Shown: one piece after another, positions 17,293-25,612 of the stretch
How positions within the stretch are numbered: the first letter of the stretch is position 1
How the letters are laid out: the number at the start of each line of letters is the position of its first letter
NCBI RefSeq assembly: GCF_014268745.2
Contig: NZ_JABWRB020000001.1
Location: forward strand, 806,001 to 870,000
DNA: 64,000 bases
Source: Pseudomonas zanjanensis
GTDB taxonomy: Bacteria > Pseudomonadota > Gammaproteobacteria > Pseudomonadales > Pseudomonadaceae
Direction of reading: 5' to 3'
Made by a program: the position numbers and the translations under genes
Notes under the pieces: generated by a model
What the model saw: only the letters and a program-made list of their open reading frames with translations
Databases searched by the model: none
What the model was told of the DNA's origin: nothing

Positions 17293-18182
17293 AGGAGAAC
17301 CTTATTCTTACTGGCTCGTTCCAGGGCACGCGGCGCCCAGGGAAAGCGTGCTTCGATGTGCGTGCCTTTGCCGGCCTCGCTAATGACCTTGAGGGTGCCG
17401 CCTAATTGTTCGACCCGCTCCGACATGCCGGCCATGCCCCGTTGACCTTCACGAGCGGGGTGGCTGGCGGGCGCAAAACCCAGGCCATCGTCGCTGATCA
17501 GCAGGGTCAGGCCGTCGGGCAAGCGTTGCAGGCGTACCAGCAGATTTGTCGCCCGGGCATGGCGCAAGATATTGGTGACCGCTTCCTGGGTGATCCGGAA
17601 CACCGCCACCGACATCTCCTCCGGGATGCCCGTCATGCGCTGCTGGCAATCGAGGCTCCACTTCACCGGGACGTTGGCCAGGGTCTTGAGCAGATGTGCC
17701 CGCAGACTGGCTTCAAGCCCGAGACTGGTCAGTTCCCGCGGATTGAGGATCGCCGATACATCACGGACCTTGTTGAGGGTTTCGTCCAGGGTCTCGCACA
17801 GGAGTGCGCACTGGTCTTGCAATTCTTCCGGCATCCGCCGCTTGAGCCATTCGCCTTGCAGTTTCGCCGCGGTCAGCAACTGGCCAATGTCGTCGTGCAA
17901 TTCACGGCTGAGCCGATGGCGCTCATTCTCCTGGACCTCCAGCAGCCGGTCGGCCAGCTCCTGGGGCTGGAACTTGATGGATTTGCGCGACAATCGATGG
18001 TGGATCCAGACACAGCTCAAGGCCGCGACGTTCAGGGCCAGCAGGCCCAGCGGCACCGTGTGGGCGTACAGGTAGGCCAGCAGGCAGCCGAGGGTCGAGC
18101 AGATGCACAGTAGTAATGTGAAGCGACGGGCGTTATCTCGGGACGGAGGCCAGGTGATAAATGACTTGAGGCTGGCGTGCAT
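17289..18182 (-). CDS. NarX-like sensor histidine kinase (HisKA_3)
   Basis: Protein of 297 residues. Two hydrophobic segments at about 22-40 and 45-62 with almost no periplasmic loop, a short linker, the HisKA_3 H-box RLSRELHDDIGQLL (His at about 96), and a C-terminal ATPase domain with DDGLGFAP and GQRGMAGMSERV. The minimal input domain suggests sensing within the membrane or cytoplasm. ATG 18182 (MHASLKS) was preferred over a TTG five codons upstream. Partner of the adjacent NarL-type regulator. Confidence 0.9.
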   Translation of the reverse strand: MHASLKSFITWPPSRDNARRFTLLLCICSTLGCLLAYLYAHTVPLGLLALNVAALSCVWIHHRLSRKSIKFQPQELADRLLEVQENERHRLSRELHDDIGQLLTAAKLQGEWLKRRMPEELQDQCALLCETLDETLNKVRDVSAILNPRELTSLGLEASLRAHLLKTLANVPVKWSLDCQQRMTGIPEEMSVAVFRITQEAVTNILRHARATNLLVRLQRLPDGLTLLISDDGLGFAPASHPAREGQRGMAGMSERVEQLGGTLKVISEAGKGTHIEARFPWAPRALERASKNKVLL

Positions 18183-18402
18183 AGCGGATGGAGCCAATGA
18201 ATGTTCGCTGCGGGCAGGCCGGTCAGCGCATCTGACAGGCCGGGTCGGGTAAACGTATCAGGTCGGAGACGGCTTCGGTCGACGGCTTTTATGGCGCTGT
18301 CTTGAAGTGGCTGACGCAGGAGATAGTACCACTTCGCCTATCGCGGGTCGCGCTCGGCATGGTGCCCTGAACACGCTAAAGCGCAGGCTAATTGCCATCA
18401 GA

Positions 18403-18870
18403 TCAGGCTTGTTTCTGGGGGTAGGACACCAACGCCAACGGACGTGACGCGGCCAATGCCTCGCCGGGACTTTGGCCTACCTGGAAAGCGAATGCCTCGA
18501 TCAAGGAGGTCTGCTCGCTGCTGTCCAGGCCCAACTGGCCGGTGGTGTGATCGACCAGCTCCAATTGCCAGGCCATCAGGGTGAAGCAATCCTTCAAGGC
18601 TTCCAGGGCCTGATCATGTAATTCCATGTTTTGCGCGTGGCTGAGCAAACCATGGATATGCATGGAAAACTCCGAAACGGCTTCCAGCGCCAGGGCATTG
18701 GCTTTGTTCGACAGCTTCAGCAAGGTGCTGAGCATGCAATCGATGGCGTCCTTGTCGTTGTTGATCAATTGCAGATGGCTCAGGCATTCCTCCGACTTGG
18801 CCAGCAGCGTCTCGGCCTCGATCAGAAATTCGGGAAGACGTTGATTCCAGTTTCTACGATCGTTCGGCAT
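18403..18870 (-). CDS. Hypothetical helical protein, degenerate Hpt-like
   Basis: Soluble, all-helical-looking protein of 155 residues. The segment CMLSTLLKLSNKANALALE followed by a helix ending HIHGLLSHAQ has the spacing of an Hpt domain. The place of the phospho-accepting His in the usual HxLKG motif appears to be Thr (STLLKLS). It is thus either a non-phosphorylatable Hpt-like scaffold or unrelated. ATG 18870 has a GGAGATAAGC leader. It lies divergent from cheV, which weakly suggests a link to chemotaxis or two-component signalling. Similarity was judged by eye only. Confidence 0.75.
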   Translation of the reverse strand: MPNDRRNWNQRLPEFLIEAETLLAKSEECLSHLQLINNDKDAIDCMLSTLLKLSNKANALALEAVSEFSMHIHGLLSHAQNMELHDQALEALKDCFTLMAWQLELVDHTTGQLGLDSSEQTSLIEAFAFQVGQSPGEALAASRPLALVSYPQKQA

Positions 18871-19281
18871 GCTTATCTCCACAACATCATGTCAGGCGAA
18901 AGGAAACCGCGTATGGCGAACGGCTGGATCTCAAGGACGACCGCGGACGGACGCGCGACGACACGCCCGAGCCGTTGCGCGAAGGCGAGTTCGCAAACGA
19001 TTGCACGGATGGGATCGGCCGAAAGGCAGCAGGTCCGATGTCCTGTGGTCGCGCACAAAAGCCTGACTCCGTTCAGCAATGAGAATGGCGTCACATTAAT
19101 GGCTATTGGAAAGCGGGAATATCAGGTTGGACCTGATTGTACCTAGGGGAATCCCTTAGGCAGCGGAACTTAGTGCGCAAACAGGAGTCGCGCAGCGGGA
19201 AAAACGGAGAATGAGATCGTGAAGCCAGTAAAACATGATGTTAATGTGATATCAATTCCCCGCGCTGTATTTTATCTGGGG

Positions 19282-19308
19282 TCAAGATTCGGCTCGTGCC
19301 GCCGATAG
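19282..19308 (+). promoter_or_regulatory. Sigma-28 (FliA) promoter of cheV
   Basis: TCAAG at 19282-19286, a 14-base spacer and GCCGATAG at 19301-19308 match the flagellar sigma-28 consensus TCAAG-N12-15-GCCGATAA. It ends 41 bases before the cheV start. The rest of the 479-base gap 18871-19349 shows nothing else I can support. The match rules out the ORF start at 19296. Confidence 0.8.
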
Positions 19309-19349
19309 CTGTTTTATTGGATTCATCCGAACAAGCCCAGGAGTCATCG

Positions 19350-20273
19350 ATGGCCGGCATTCTCGACACAGTAGATCAACGAACCCAACTGGTGGGTGAG
19401 AATCGCCTGGAAATTCTCATGTTTCGCCTGGCGGGTCGACAGCTGTTCGCCATTAACGTGTTCAAGGTCCAGGAAGTCCTGCAACTGCCGAAGCTGACGT
19501 TGATGCCGCAACGTCACCCGTTCGTGTGCGGTGTGGTCAATCTGCGTGGCCAGACGCTGCCGGTGATCGACTTGTCCCAGGCCATTGGCATGCGCCCGTT
19601 GGTGCCGGGCGCCAACAGCACCATTATCGTGACCGAATACAACCGTTCGGTGCAGGCATTCCTGGTGGGCGGCGTCGACCGCATCGTCAACATGAACTGG
19701 GAAGCCATCCTGCCGCCGCCGACCAGTGCTGGCCGCGAGCACTACCTGACGGCCATCAGCAAGGTGGACGATCAGTTGGTGGAAATCATCGACGTGGAGA
19801 AAGTCCTGGCCGAAATCGTGCCGTACAACGCCAAGGTCTCCCGGGACAAACTCGAAGATCCGGTGCTGGAACGTGCCCGCGGCCGCGAAGTGTTGCTGGT
19901 GGACGACTCCAATGTGGCGCTCTCGCAACTGCGCGACACCTTGGGTCAACTGGGCGTGAAAATGCACATTGCCAGCGACGGCCTGAAGGCGCTGAACATG
20001 CTCAAGGCCTGGGCCGATACCGGCGAGGTCATGACCGATAAATTGCTGATGATCTTCACCGACGCGGAAATGCCTGAAATGGACGGCTACCGCCTGACCA
20101 CCGAAATCCGTAACGACCCGCGTTTGCGCGGGCTCTATGTCGTACTGCACACCTCGCTGTCGGGCAGCTTCAACGACTCGATGGTCAAGAAGGTTGGCTG
20201 CGACAATTTCCTCTCCAAATTCCAGCCGGACAAGCTGGTCGACGTCGTGCGCCAGCGGTTGATGCTCGACTGA
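19350..20273 (+). CDS. cheV: Chemotaxis protein CheV (CheW-receiver fusion)
   Basis: Chemoreceptor coupling protein of 307 residues. A CheW-like domain (about 15-165) contains ILMFRLAGRQLFAINVFKV and VNLRGQTLPVIDL. A receiver domain (about 185-305) contains LLVDDSNVALSQL, phospho-acceptor Asp in FTDAEMPEMDGYR, and the conserved Lys in NFLSKFQ. CheV links receptors to CheA and its receiver can act in adaptation or as a phosphate sink. ATG 19350 has AGGAG at 19339-19343. Single gene under a sigma-28 promoter, so co-expressed with late flagellar genes. Confidence 0.95.
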   Translation: MAGILDTVDQRTQLVGENRLEILMFRLAGRQLFAINVFKVQEVLQLPKLTLMPQRHPFVCGVVNLRGQTLPVIDLSQAIGMRPLVPGANSTIIVTEYNRSVQAFLVGGVDRIVNMNWEAILPPPTSAGREHYLTAISKVDDQLVEIIDVEKVLAEIVPYNAKVSRDKLEDPVLERARGREVLLVDDSNVALSQLRDTLGQLGVKMHIASDGLKALNMLKAWADTGEVMTDKLLMIFTDAEMPEMDGYRLTTEIRNDPRLRGLYVVLHTSLSGSFNDSMVKKVGCDNFLSKFQPDKLVDVVRQRLMLD

Positions 20274-20343
20274 AACCGATGGTGGTTTGCTTCAATGGCC
20301 GGCTCGTATAAGGTGGCTTTTTTTGCCCCCGGGGAAGTTGAGC

Positions 20344-21153
20344 ATGTTGCGGCTGAGCGCGCTGTATCGGTATCCGTTGAAGTCCGGCAAGGGCCAGCCC
20401 TTGTCGGAAATCGGCCTGGACAAGCTCGGGCTGGACGGCGATCGGCGCTGGATGCTGGTGGACGAGGGCACGGGGCGATTCCTGACCCAGCGCGCCGTGG
20501 CGAAGATGAGCCAGCTTTCGGCCTTGTGGAACGAGGCGGGGGGCCTGACGCTCAGTGCGCCCGGCCATGGCGCCATCGACGTGTCGTTGCCATCTACCCA
20601 GGAAGAGCAGCGGCGCGGTGTGATCATCTGGCGTGACACCTTGCGTGTGCCGGATGCCGGTGACGAGGCCGCGGCCTGGGTCAGTGAATTCATCGGCAAC
20701 CCTACGCGGCTGGTGCATGTGCCGGTGGAGCTGGCGCGCACCACCGCAGCCGGTTATGGCAAGGACGACGACAAGGTCGCCTTTGCCGATGGTTTCCCCT
20801 TGTTGCTGATTGGCCAGGCCTCGTTGCAGGACCTGTCGAGTCGGGTCGGTCGTTCGCTGGAAATGTTGCGCTTTCGTCCCAACCTGGTGGTCGAGGGCAG
20901 CGAAGCGTTTGCCGAGGACGGGTGGAAGCGTATTCGTATCGGCGAGGTGGAGTTCCGGCTGGTCAAGCCCTGCTCGCGGTGCATCATGACCACGGTCGAT
21001 CCGCAAACCGGCGAGCGCGATCCGAATCGCGAACCCTTTGCCACGCTGCAGCAATACCGTTCGACACCGGACGGCGCGATGTTCGGCCAGAACCTGGTCA
21101 ACGACAGCAACGGTCGGCTTGAAGTCGGCATGCCGGTTGAGGTGCTTGAGTAA
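20344..21153 (+). CDS. MOSC-domain protein (YcbX-like)
   Basis: Protein of 269 residues with an N-terminal MOSC_N beta-barrel domain (LRLSALYRYPLKSGKGQPL) and a C-terminal MOSC domain with the conserved Cys of KPCSRCIMTTVDPQTG. This Cys is where family members bind the molybdenum cofactor. YcbX-type proteins reduce N-hydroxylated bases. It is shorter than E. coli YcbX because the C-terminal 2Fe-2S domain is absent, so a separate electron donor would be needed. ATG 20344 has a GGGGAAG ribosome site. The mobA-moaB-moeA genes nearby could supply cofactor. Confidence 0.88.
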   Translation: MLRLSALYRYPLKSGKGQPLSEIGLDKLGLDGDRRWMLVDEGTGRFLTQRAVAKMSQLSALWNEAGGLTLSAPGHGAIDVSLPSTQEEQRRGVIIWRDTLRVPDAGDEAAAWVSEFIGNPTRLVHVPVELARTTAAGYGKDDDKVAFADGFPLLLIGQASLQDLSSRVGRSLEMLRFRPNLVVEGSEAFAEDGWKRIRIGEVEFRLVKPCSRCIMTTVDPQTGERDPNREPFATLQQYRSTPDGAMFGQNLVNDSNGRLEVGMPVEVLE

Positions 21154-21174
21154 AAAGCGCCGTGAATAAAAATG

Positions 21175-21306
21175 TGTGGCGAGGGAGCTTGCTCCCGCTG
21201 GGCTGCGAAGCAGCCCCTAGAACTGCCACCTCGGCGTGTCAGGCCGATTGTGCTAAGCCTTTTGGGACTGCTGCGCAGTCCAGCGGGAGCAAGCTCCCTC
21301 GCCACA
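21175..21306. repeat. REPIN, GAGGGAGC-type
   Basis: Inverted arms 21175-21213 and 21268-21306 built on GGCGAGGGAGCTTGCTCCCG plus matching GCTGCG/CGCAGC flanks. It fills the gap between the convergent MOSC and ppnP genes. Confidence 0.85.
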
Positions 21307-21319
21307 GGTTGTGGTCGAA

Positions 21320-21604
21320 TCAGCCGCGGTACTCACACAGGTACGCAGTGTCGACAGCCACTTTGAGCTGGAACTTGCTGTTGGCCGGTACATTGAACTG
21401 GCTGCCGGCCTCGAAGGTTTCCCAGTCGGTGCTGTCGGGCAGCTTCACGGTCAGGGCACCGGAGACGACGTGCATGATTTCCCGTTGGGCCGTGCCGAAC
21501 TCATATTCGCCCGGAGCCATGACGCCGATGGTCGCTGGGCCTTCGGCAGTGCCAAAAGCGATCGACTTGACGGTGCCGTCGAAGTACTCGTTGACTTTGA
21601 ACAT
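21320..21604 (-). CDS. ppnP: Pyrimidine/purine nucleoside phosphorylase PpnP
   Basis: Small cupin-fold protein of 94 residues, full length for PpnP (formerly DUF1255/YaiE). Signature segments are [30 protein letters not shown] and SGALTVKLP. PpnP phosphorolyses a broad set of nucleosides to base and ribose-1-phosphate. The open frame extends to 21664, but ATG 21604 gives the family N-terminus. Single gene. Confidence 0.92.
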   Translation of the reverse strand: MFKVNEYFDGTVKSIAFGTAEGPATIGVMAPGEYEFGTAQREIMHVVSGALTVKLPDSTDWETFEAGSQFNVPANSKFQLKVAVDTAYLCEYRG

Positions 21605-21697
21605 GGGCGATTCCTCGAAAAAGGGGCTGAAAAAGGCCGGCCAGTATGCACAAGGCTGCAACATTCGTCATCTGCCGCGCCGGGTGGCGGGCACCGC

Positions 21698-22240
21698 TCA
21701 ACCCGGCAGCACCAAGGGCAACAACCGCGCGGTATTGCGGGCATCTTCCAGGGCTCGGTGCTGTTGACCGCAGAATTGCAGGCCAGCCAGTTGCAGTGCG
21801 CCATTGAGCCCCAGCGGTCGTTCCAGCCGACGGGCCTTGGCGAAGCGTTGCTTGAGGTTCATGTGCGGCACTTGGCCGAGGACACTGTGTAACCGCTGTT
21901 GCTGCCATTCCTGCAGCAGTTGCTTGCGGTCGTAGTCGCCCCAACTGACCCAGCTTTCCAGCTTCGGATGATACGGCGCCAGCCAGCGCTCGAACGCCGG
22001 CCAGACTTCGGTCAAGGGCTCGGCGCTGTCGATATTGGCCTGGGTAATATGGGTCAGTTCACGACAGAAAGGCGTGAGCAGCGGGCGTCTCAGGGGCCGC
22101 ACGAAGCGCTGGAAATGATCCACTTCGCGGCCGTCACGATTCACCAGCGTGGCGCCGATTTCGATAATTTCCATTTCGGTTACCGGCCAGCCACCCTCAT
22201 CGGTGGTGGCCTCCAGATCAATCACCAGCCAGTGAGGCAT
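21698..22240 (-). CDS. DEDDh 3'-5' exonuclease (KapD/ERI-like)
   Basis: RNase T/DnaQ-superfamily exonuclease of 180 residues. The metal-binding residues are in order: Asp and Glu in VIDLEATT (ExoI), WGDYDRKQL with Asp (ExoII), and HRALEDARNTARL (ExoIII, His and Asp of the DEDDh type). There is no extra domain. Compact members like this act on RNA 3' ends or short DNA; the substrate here is not known. Lies 62 bases upstream of the end of atuF, on the same strand. Confidence 0.88.
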   Translation of the reverse strand: MPHWLVIDLEATTDEGGWPVTEMEIIEIGATLVNRDGREVDHFQRFVRPLRRPLLTPFCRELTHITQANIDSAEPLTEVWPAFERWLAPYHPKLESWVSWGDYDRKQLLQEWQQQRLHSVLGQVPHMNLKQRFAKARRLERPLGLNGALQLAGLQFCGQQHRALEDARNTARLLPLVLPG

Positions 22241-22302
22241 CGCAGGGTTCCCGGTATCGGCGTGCTGATGGGTTTGAGCGTAGTCAAACCCCGGGCATCC
22301 GA

Positions 22303-24273
22303 CTAGTGGGCTGTTTCGACACGCAACAAAACCTGACGGTTTTTCACTTGGTCACCCCGCTTGACCTGCAATTGCCTGACCACGCCGTCGACGCCGGCCA
22401 TGAGTGGATGCTCCATTTTCATCGCTTCGAGCACCATCAGCAGTTGGCCCTGGCGCACCGGGCTGCCTTCGCTGACCAGCAACTCGACAATGGCGCCGTC
22501 CATGGGCGCCTTGAGCGTTCCGTCGCTGGCGGTGGCCTTGGCGGTGACCGGAGCCAGGGTCCGGTCTTGCAGGTGCAGGCTGCCGGGGCGGGTGGACAGC
22601 CAGAGGTCGTGGCCATCGAGGCGCCAGGCATGGCGCTGGCGAATCCCATCGATCATCAGCGACGCGCCATTGGCGTCAACGTCGAGCAGCCTCAGTTCGA
22701 CCAGGCGTTCGGCACTGCGGATGTTCAAGGTCCCGTCGATTTTGGCCTCAAGGGCCAGCGTCCAGTCGTGTTCACCGAAGCCAATCCTATAATGCCGCGC
22801 CGTGCCGACGCTGTTGCGCCACCCGCCCAGGCCGGGGGCATGCCGTGCCTGCGAGGCCTGATAAAACGCTGCCGTGGCGATGGCCAGTTGCTCGGTCGAG
22901 GGCTCAATGGGCAGTAGTGCGGGATGATTGGCAAAGTGCTGACCGATGAAACCGGTACCGAAGTCGCCGTCGATGAAGCGCGGATGTGCCAGCAACCCGG
23001 CGAGCAAGCGCTGGTTGCTCTGGACGCCCAGCAGCACGCAATCTTCCACCGCCCGGAGCAATTTGCGCCGGGCGTCTTCGCGGGTGGCGCCATGGGCGAT
23101 GAGTTTGCCCAACATCGAATCGTAGAACGGTGTGATGGCCTGGCCTGGCAGCAGGCCATGGTCGATTCGCACGCCGTCCTGTATCGGCGGCGCCCAGCCG
23201 ATCAACCGCCCGGTCTGGGGCAGGAAATCCGCCGCCGGGTCCTCGGCGTACAAGCGCACCTGCAGGGCATGGCCGCTGAGCGTCACCTGGTCCTGGCGCA
23301 GGGGCAGCGGCCTGCCGGCGGCGACGTCCAATTGCCAGGCGACCAGATCCAGGCCGGTGATCGACTCGGTGACCGGGTGTTCGACTTGCAGGCGCGTATT
23401 CATCTCCAGGAAGTAAAACCGACCGTCCGCCGCGAGCAGGAATTCAACGGTCCCGGCTCCGACGTAGTTCACTGCACGCCCCGCTTCAAGCGCCGCCTCG
23501 CCCATGGCCCGGCGCAGGTCGGCGGTCATGACCGGGCAGGGCGCCTCTTCGATGATTTTCTGGTGGCGCCGCTGAATCGAGCAGTCCCGTTCCCCCAGGT
23601 GGATCAGTTGACCGTGATGGTCGCCGAAGATCTGCACTTCCACATGCCGTGGATCGATCAACGCCTGTTCGAGGATCAACTCATCGCTGCCAAAACCGTG
23701 CAAGGCTTCCGAGCGTGCGCTGCGCAATTGCTCCAGCATGTCTTCGGCGCGCTGGACCAGGCGCATGCCACGACCGCCGCCACCGGCGCTGGCCTTGATC
23801 ATCAGCGGGTAGCCGATACGCTCGGCTTCGCGTTGCAGTGTGTCGTCGTCCTGGGCCGCGCCCTGGTAACCGGCGATGCAGGGAACACCGGCTGCGAGCA
23901 TGGCGATTTTCGCGCGGCGCTTGCTGCCCATCAGGTCGATGGCTTGGGGGCTGGGGCCGATGAAAACCATGCCGGCTTCTTCGCAGGCTTGAGCGAACCC
24001 GGCATTTTCCGAAAGAAAGCCGTAGCCGGGGTGGATCGCGTCGGCGCCGCTGCGCCGGGCTGCGTCGAGCATGGCCAAGGGATTGAGGTAGGACTGTTGC
24101 ACCGGGGCCGGGCCGATCAGCACGGCTTCATCGGCCATGCGCACGTGCAGCGCATCGGCGTCGGCCTCGCTGAACACCGCTACCGTGCGGTAGCCCAGGG
24201 CCTGGGCGGTGCGCTGGATGCGACAGGCGATTTCGCCGCGGTTGGCGATGAGGATTTTGCTGAAGGTGGGCAT
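22303..24273 (-). CDS. atuF: Biotin-dependent acyl-CoA carboxylase alpha subunit, AtuF-like
   Basis: Protein of 656 residues. A biotin carboxylase domain (about 1-445) has the ATP-grasp Gly loop SAGGGGRGM, EMNTRLQVEHPVTE and the N-terminal ILIANRGEIACRI. A linker region follows. A C-terminal biotinyl domain carries the AMKM motif (Lys at about 619). It would carboxylate biotin and pass CO2 to the AtuC-like beta subunit. Family members include methylcrotonyl-CoA and geranyl-CoA carboxylase. AtuF is preferred because the neighbours are AtuA-, AtuC- and AtuD-like and the regulator is TetR-type rather than the MerR-type LiuR. Last gene of the cluster. Confidence 0.75.
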   Translation of the reverse strand: MPTFSKILIANRGEIACRIQRTAQALGYRTVAVFSEADADALHVRMADEAVLIGPAPVQQSYLNPLAMLDAARRSGADAIHPGYGFLSENAGFAQACEEAGMVFIGPSPQAIDLMGSKRRAKIAMLAAGVPCIAGYQGAAQDDDTLQREAERIGYPLMIKASAGGGGRGMRLVQRAEDMLEQLRSARSEALHGFGSDELILEQALIDPRHVEVQIFGDHHGQLIHLGERDCSIQRRHQKIIEEAPCPVMTADLRRAMGEAALEAGRAVNYVGAGTVEFLLAADGRFYFLEMNTRLQVEHPVTESITGLDLVAWQLDVAAGRPLPLRQDQVTLSGHALQVRLYAEDPAADFLPQTGRLIGWAPPIQDGVRIDHGLLPGQAITPFYDSMLGKLIAHGATREDARRKLLRAVEDCVLLGVQSNQRLLAGLLAHPRFIDGDFGTGFIGQHFANHPALLPIEPSTEQLAIATAAFYQASQARHAPGLGGWRNSVGTARHYRIGFGEHDWTLALEAKIDGTLNIRSAERLVELRLLDVDANGASLMIDGIRQRHAWRLDGHDLWLSTRPGSLHLQDRTLAPVTAKATASDGTLKAPMDGAIVELLVSEGSPVRQGQLLMVLEAMKMEHPLMAGVDGVVRQLQVKRGDQVKNRQVLLRVETAH

Positions 24274-24310
24274 GGGTCATTCCTGGGTTTTTGCGCTGTC
24301 TGTTCGGGCC

Positions 24311-24394
24311 CTTTCGCGAGCAAGCCCGCTCCCACAGTTGACCGAGATCATCAGGTAGTCCCAGTTCAATGTGGGAGCGGGCTTGCTCGCGAAG
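24311..24394. repeat. REPIN, GCGGGC-type, inside the atu-like cluster
   Basis: Inverted arms 24311-24336 and 24370-24394 with core GGGAGCGGGCTTGCTCGCGA. It is in the 155-base gap between atuD and atuF, where it could form a long hairpin in the mRNA. Confidence 0.85.
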
Positions 24395-24428
24395 CTTTTC
24401 AAACTCCACAACCGAGCGGACAGGGCAC

Positions 24429-25586
24429 TCACTTGTCCTTCCCCGGCAAAATCCCCATGAGCTTGCAGATGATGCCCAGCATGATCTCGTCCGCACCGGC
24501 GCCGATGGACACCAGCCGTACGTCGCGATAGGCCCGGGCGACGGGGTTGTCCCACATGAAACCCATGCCGCCCCAATATTGCAGGCAACTGTCGGTGGTT
24601 TCCCGGGCCAGGCGCCCGGCCTTGAGCTTGGCCATGGACGCCAGCCGCGTGACGTCCTGGCCGTTGATGTACTGCTCGGTGGCCTGGTAGACCAGCGCCC
24701 GCAGGCATTCGATCTCGCTGGCCAGTTCCGCCAGGCGAAAGTGGATCACCTGGTTGTCGATCAGGGCCGTGCCGAAGGTCTTGCGTTCCTTGCAGTACGC
24801 GATGGTGCTGTCGACGCACTGTTCCAGGCCCTTGAGCATGTTGGCCGCGCCGAACAGGCGTTCTTCCTGGAATTGCAGCATCTGCATCATGAAGCCGGCG
24901 CCTTCCTGGCCAATGCGGTTGCGTTGTGGCACGCGCACGTCGTCGAAAAACACCTGGGCGGTTTCGGAGCTGCGCATGCCGAGTTTGTCCAGGTGCTGGC
25001 CGAGGCTGATGCCGGGGCTGTCCATCGGCACCATGATCAGCGATTTGTTGACGTGGGGCTTGTCGTCCGAAGTGTTGGCCAGCAGGCAAATGAAATCGGC
25101 GCTCGGCGCATTGGTGATCCACATCTTGCTGCCGTTGATGACGTAGTCGTCGCCATCCTTGCGCGCGGTGGTCTTGAGCCCGGCGACGTCGGAACCGGCG
25201 CCGACTTCCGAGACGCCGATGCAGCCCACCTGTTCACCGCGAATGGCCGGGCGCAGGAATGCGTCACGCAACTCATCGGAGCCGAACCGGGCCAGGGCCG
25301 GGGTGCACATGTCGGTCTGCACGCCAATGGACATCGGCACACCGCCGCAATGAATGGTGCCGAATTCCTCGGCCGCGACGATCGAATAGCTGTAGTCCAG
25401 GCCCATGCCGCCGAATGCCGTCGGCTTGGAAATGCCCAGCAGGCCCAGCTCGCCAGCCTTGCGGAAAATCGCGTGGATGGGGAAACGTCCAGCGCGCTCC
25501 CATTCGTCGACGTAGGGGTTGATGTCGCGGTCGACAAATTGGCGAACGGTGCGCCGCAGTGCTTCATGTTCTTGGGTGAAGATCAT
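24429..25586 (-). CDS. atuD: Acyl-CoA dehydrogenase, citronellyl-CoA dehydrogenase (AtuD)-like
   Basis: FAD-dependent acyl-CoA dehydrogenase of 385 residues. Family segments CIGVSEVGAGSDVAGL, MWITNAPSADF and CLQYWGGMGFM are present. At the usual catalytic-Glu site near the C-terminus the protein reads SIGAGADEIM, with Gly where medium-chain enzymes have Glu. A Glu is present instead in the internal helix at FQEERLFGAANML (about residue 242), the arrangement of isovaleryl-CoA dehydrogenase. This fits a 3-methyl-branched substrate such as citronellyl-CoA. It sits 26 bases after atuC and is likely co-transcribed. Confidence 0.78.
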   Translation of the reverse strand: MIFTQEHEALRRTVRQFVDRDINPYVDEWERAGRFPIHAIFRKAGELGLLGISKPTAFGGMGLDYSYSIVAAEEFGTIHCGGVPMSIGVQTDMCTPALARFGSDELRDAFLRPAIRGEQVGCIGVSEVGAGSDVAGLKTTARKDGDDYVINGSKMWITNAPSADFICLLANTSDDKPHVNKSLIMVPMDSPGISLGQHLDKLGMRSSETAQVFFDDVRVPQRNRIGQEGAGFMMQMLQFQEERLFGAANMLKGLEQCVDSTIAYCKERKTFGTALIDNQVIHFRLAELASEIECLRALVYQATEQYINGQDVTRLASMAKLKAGRLARETTDSCLQYWGGMGFMWDNPVARAYRDVRLVSIGAGADEIMLGIICKLMGILPGKDK

Positions 25587-25612
25587 TCTTATTGTTCTCC
25601 TGGAGTCAGCGC

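Noticed and set aside
19296..19349. N-terminal extension of CheV
   Set aside because: The extension would start inside the sigma-28 promoter; ATG 19350 has a strong ribosome site.
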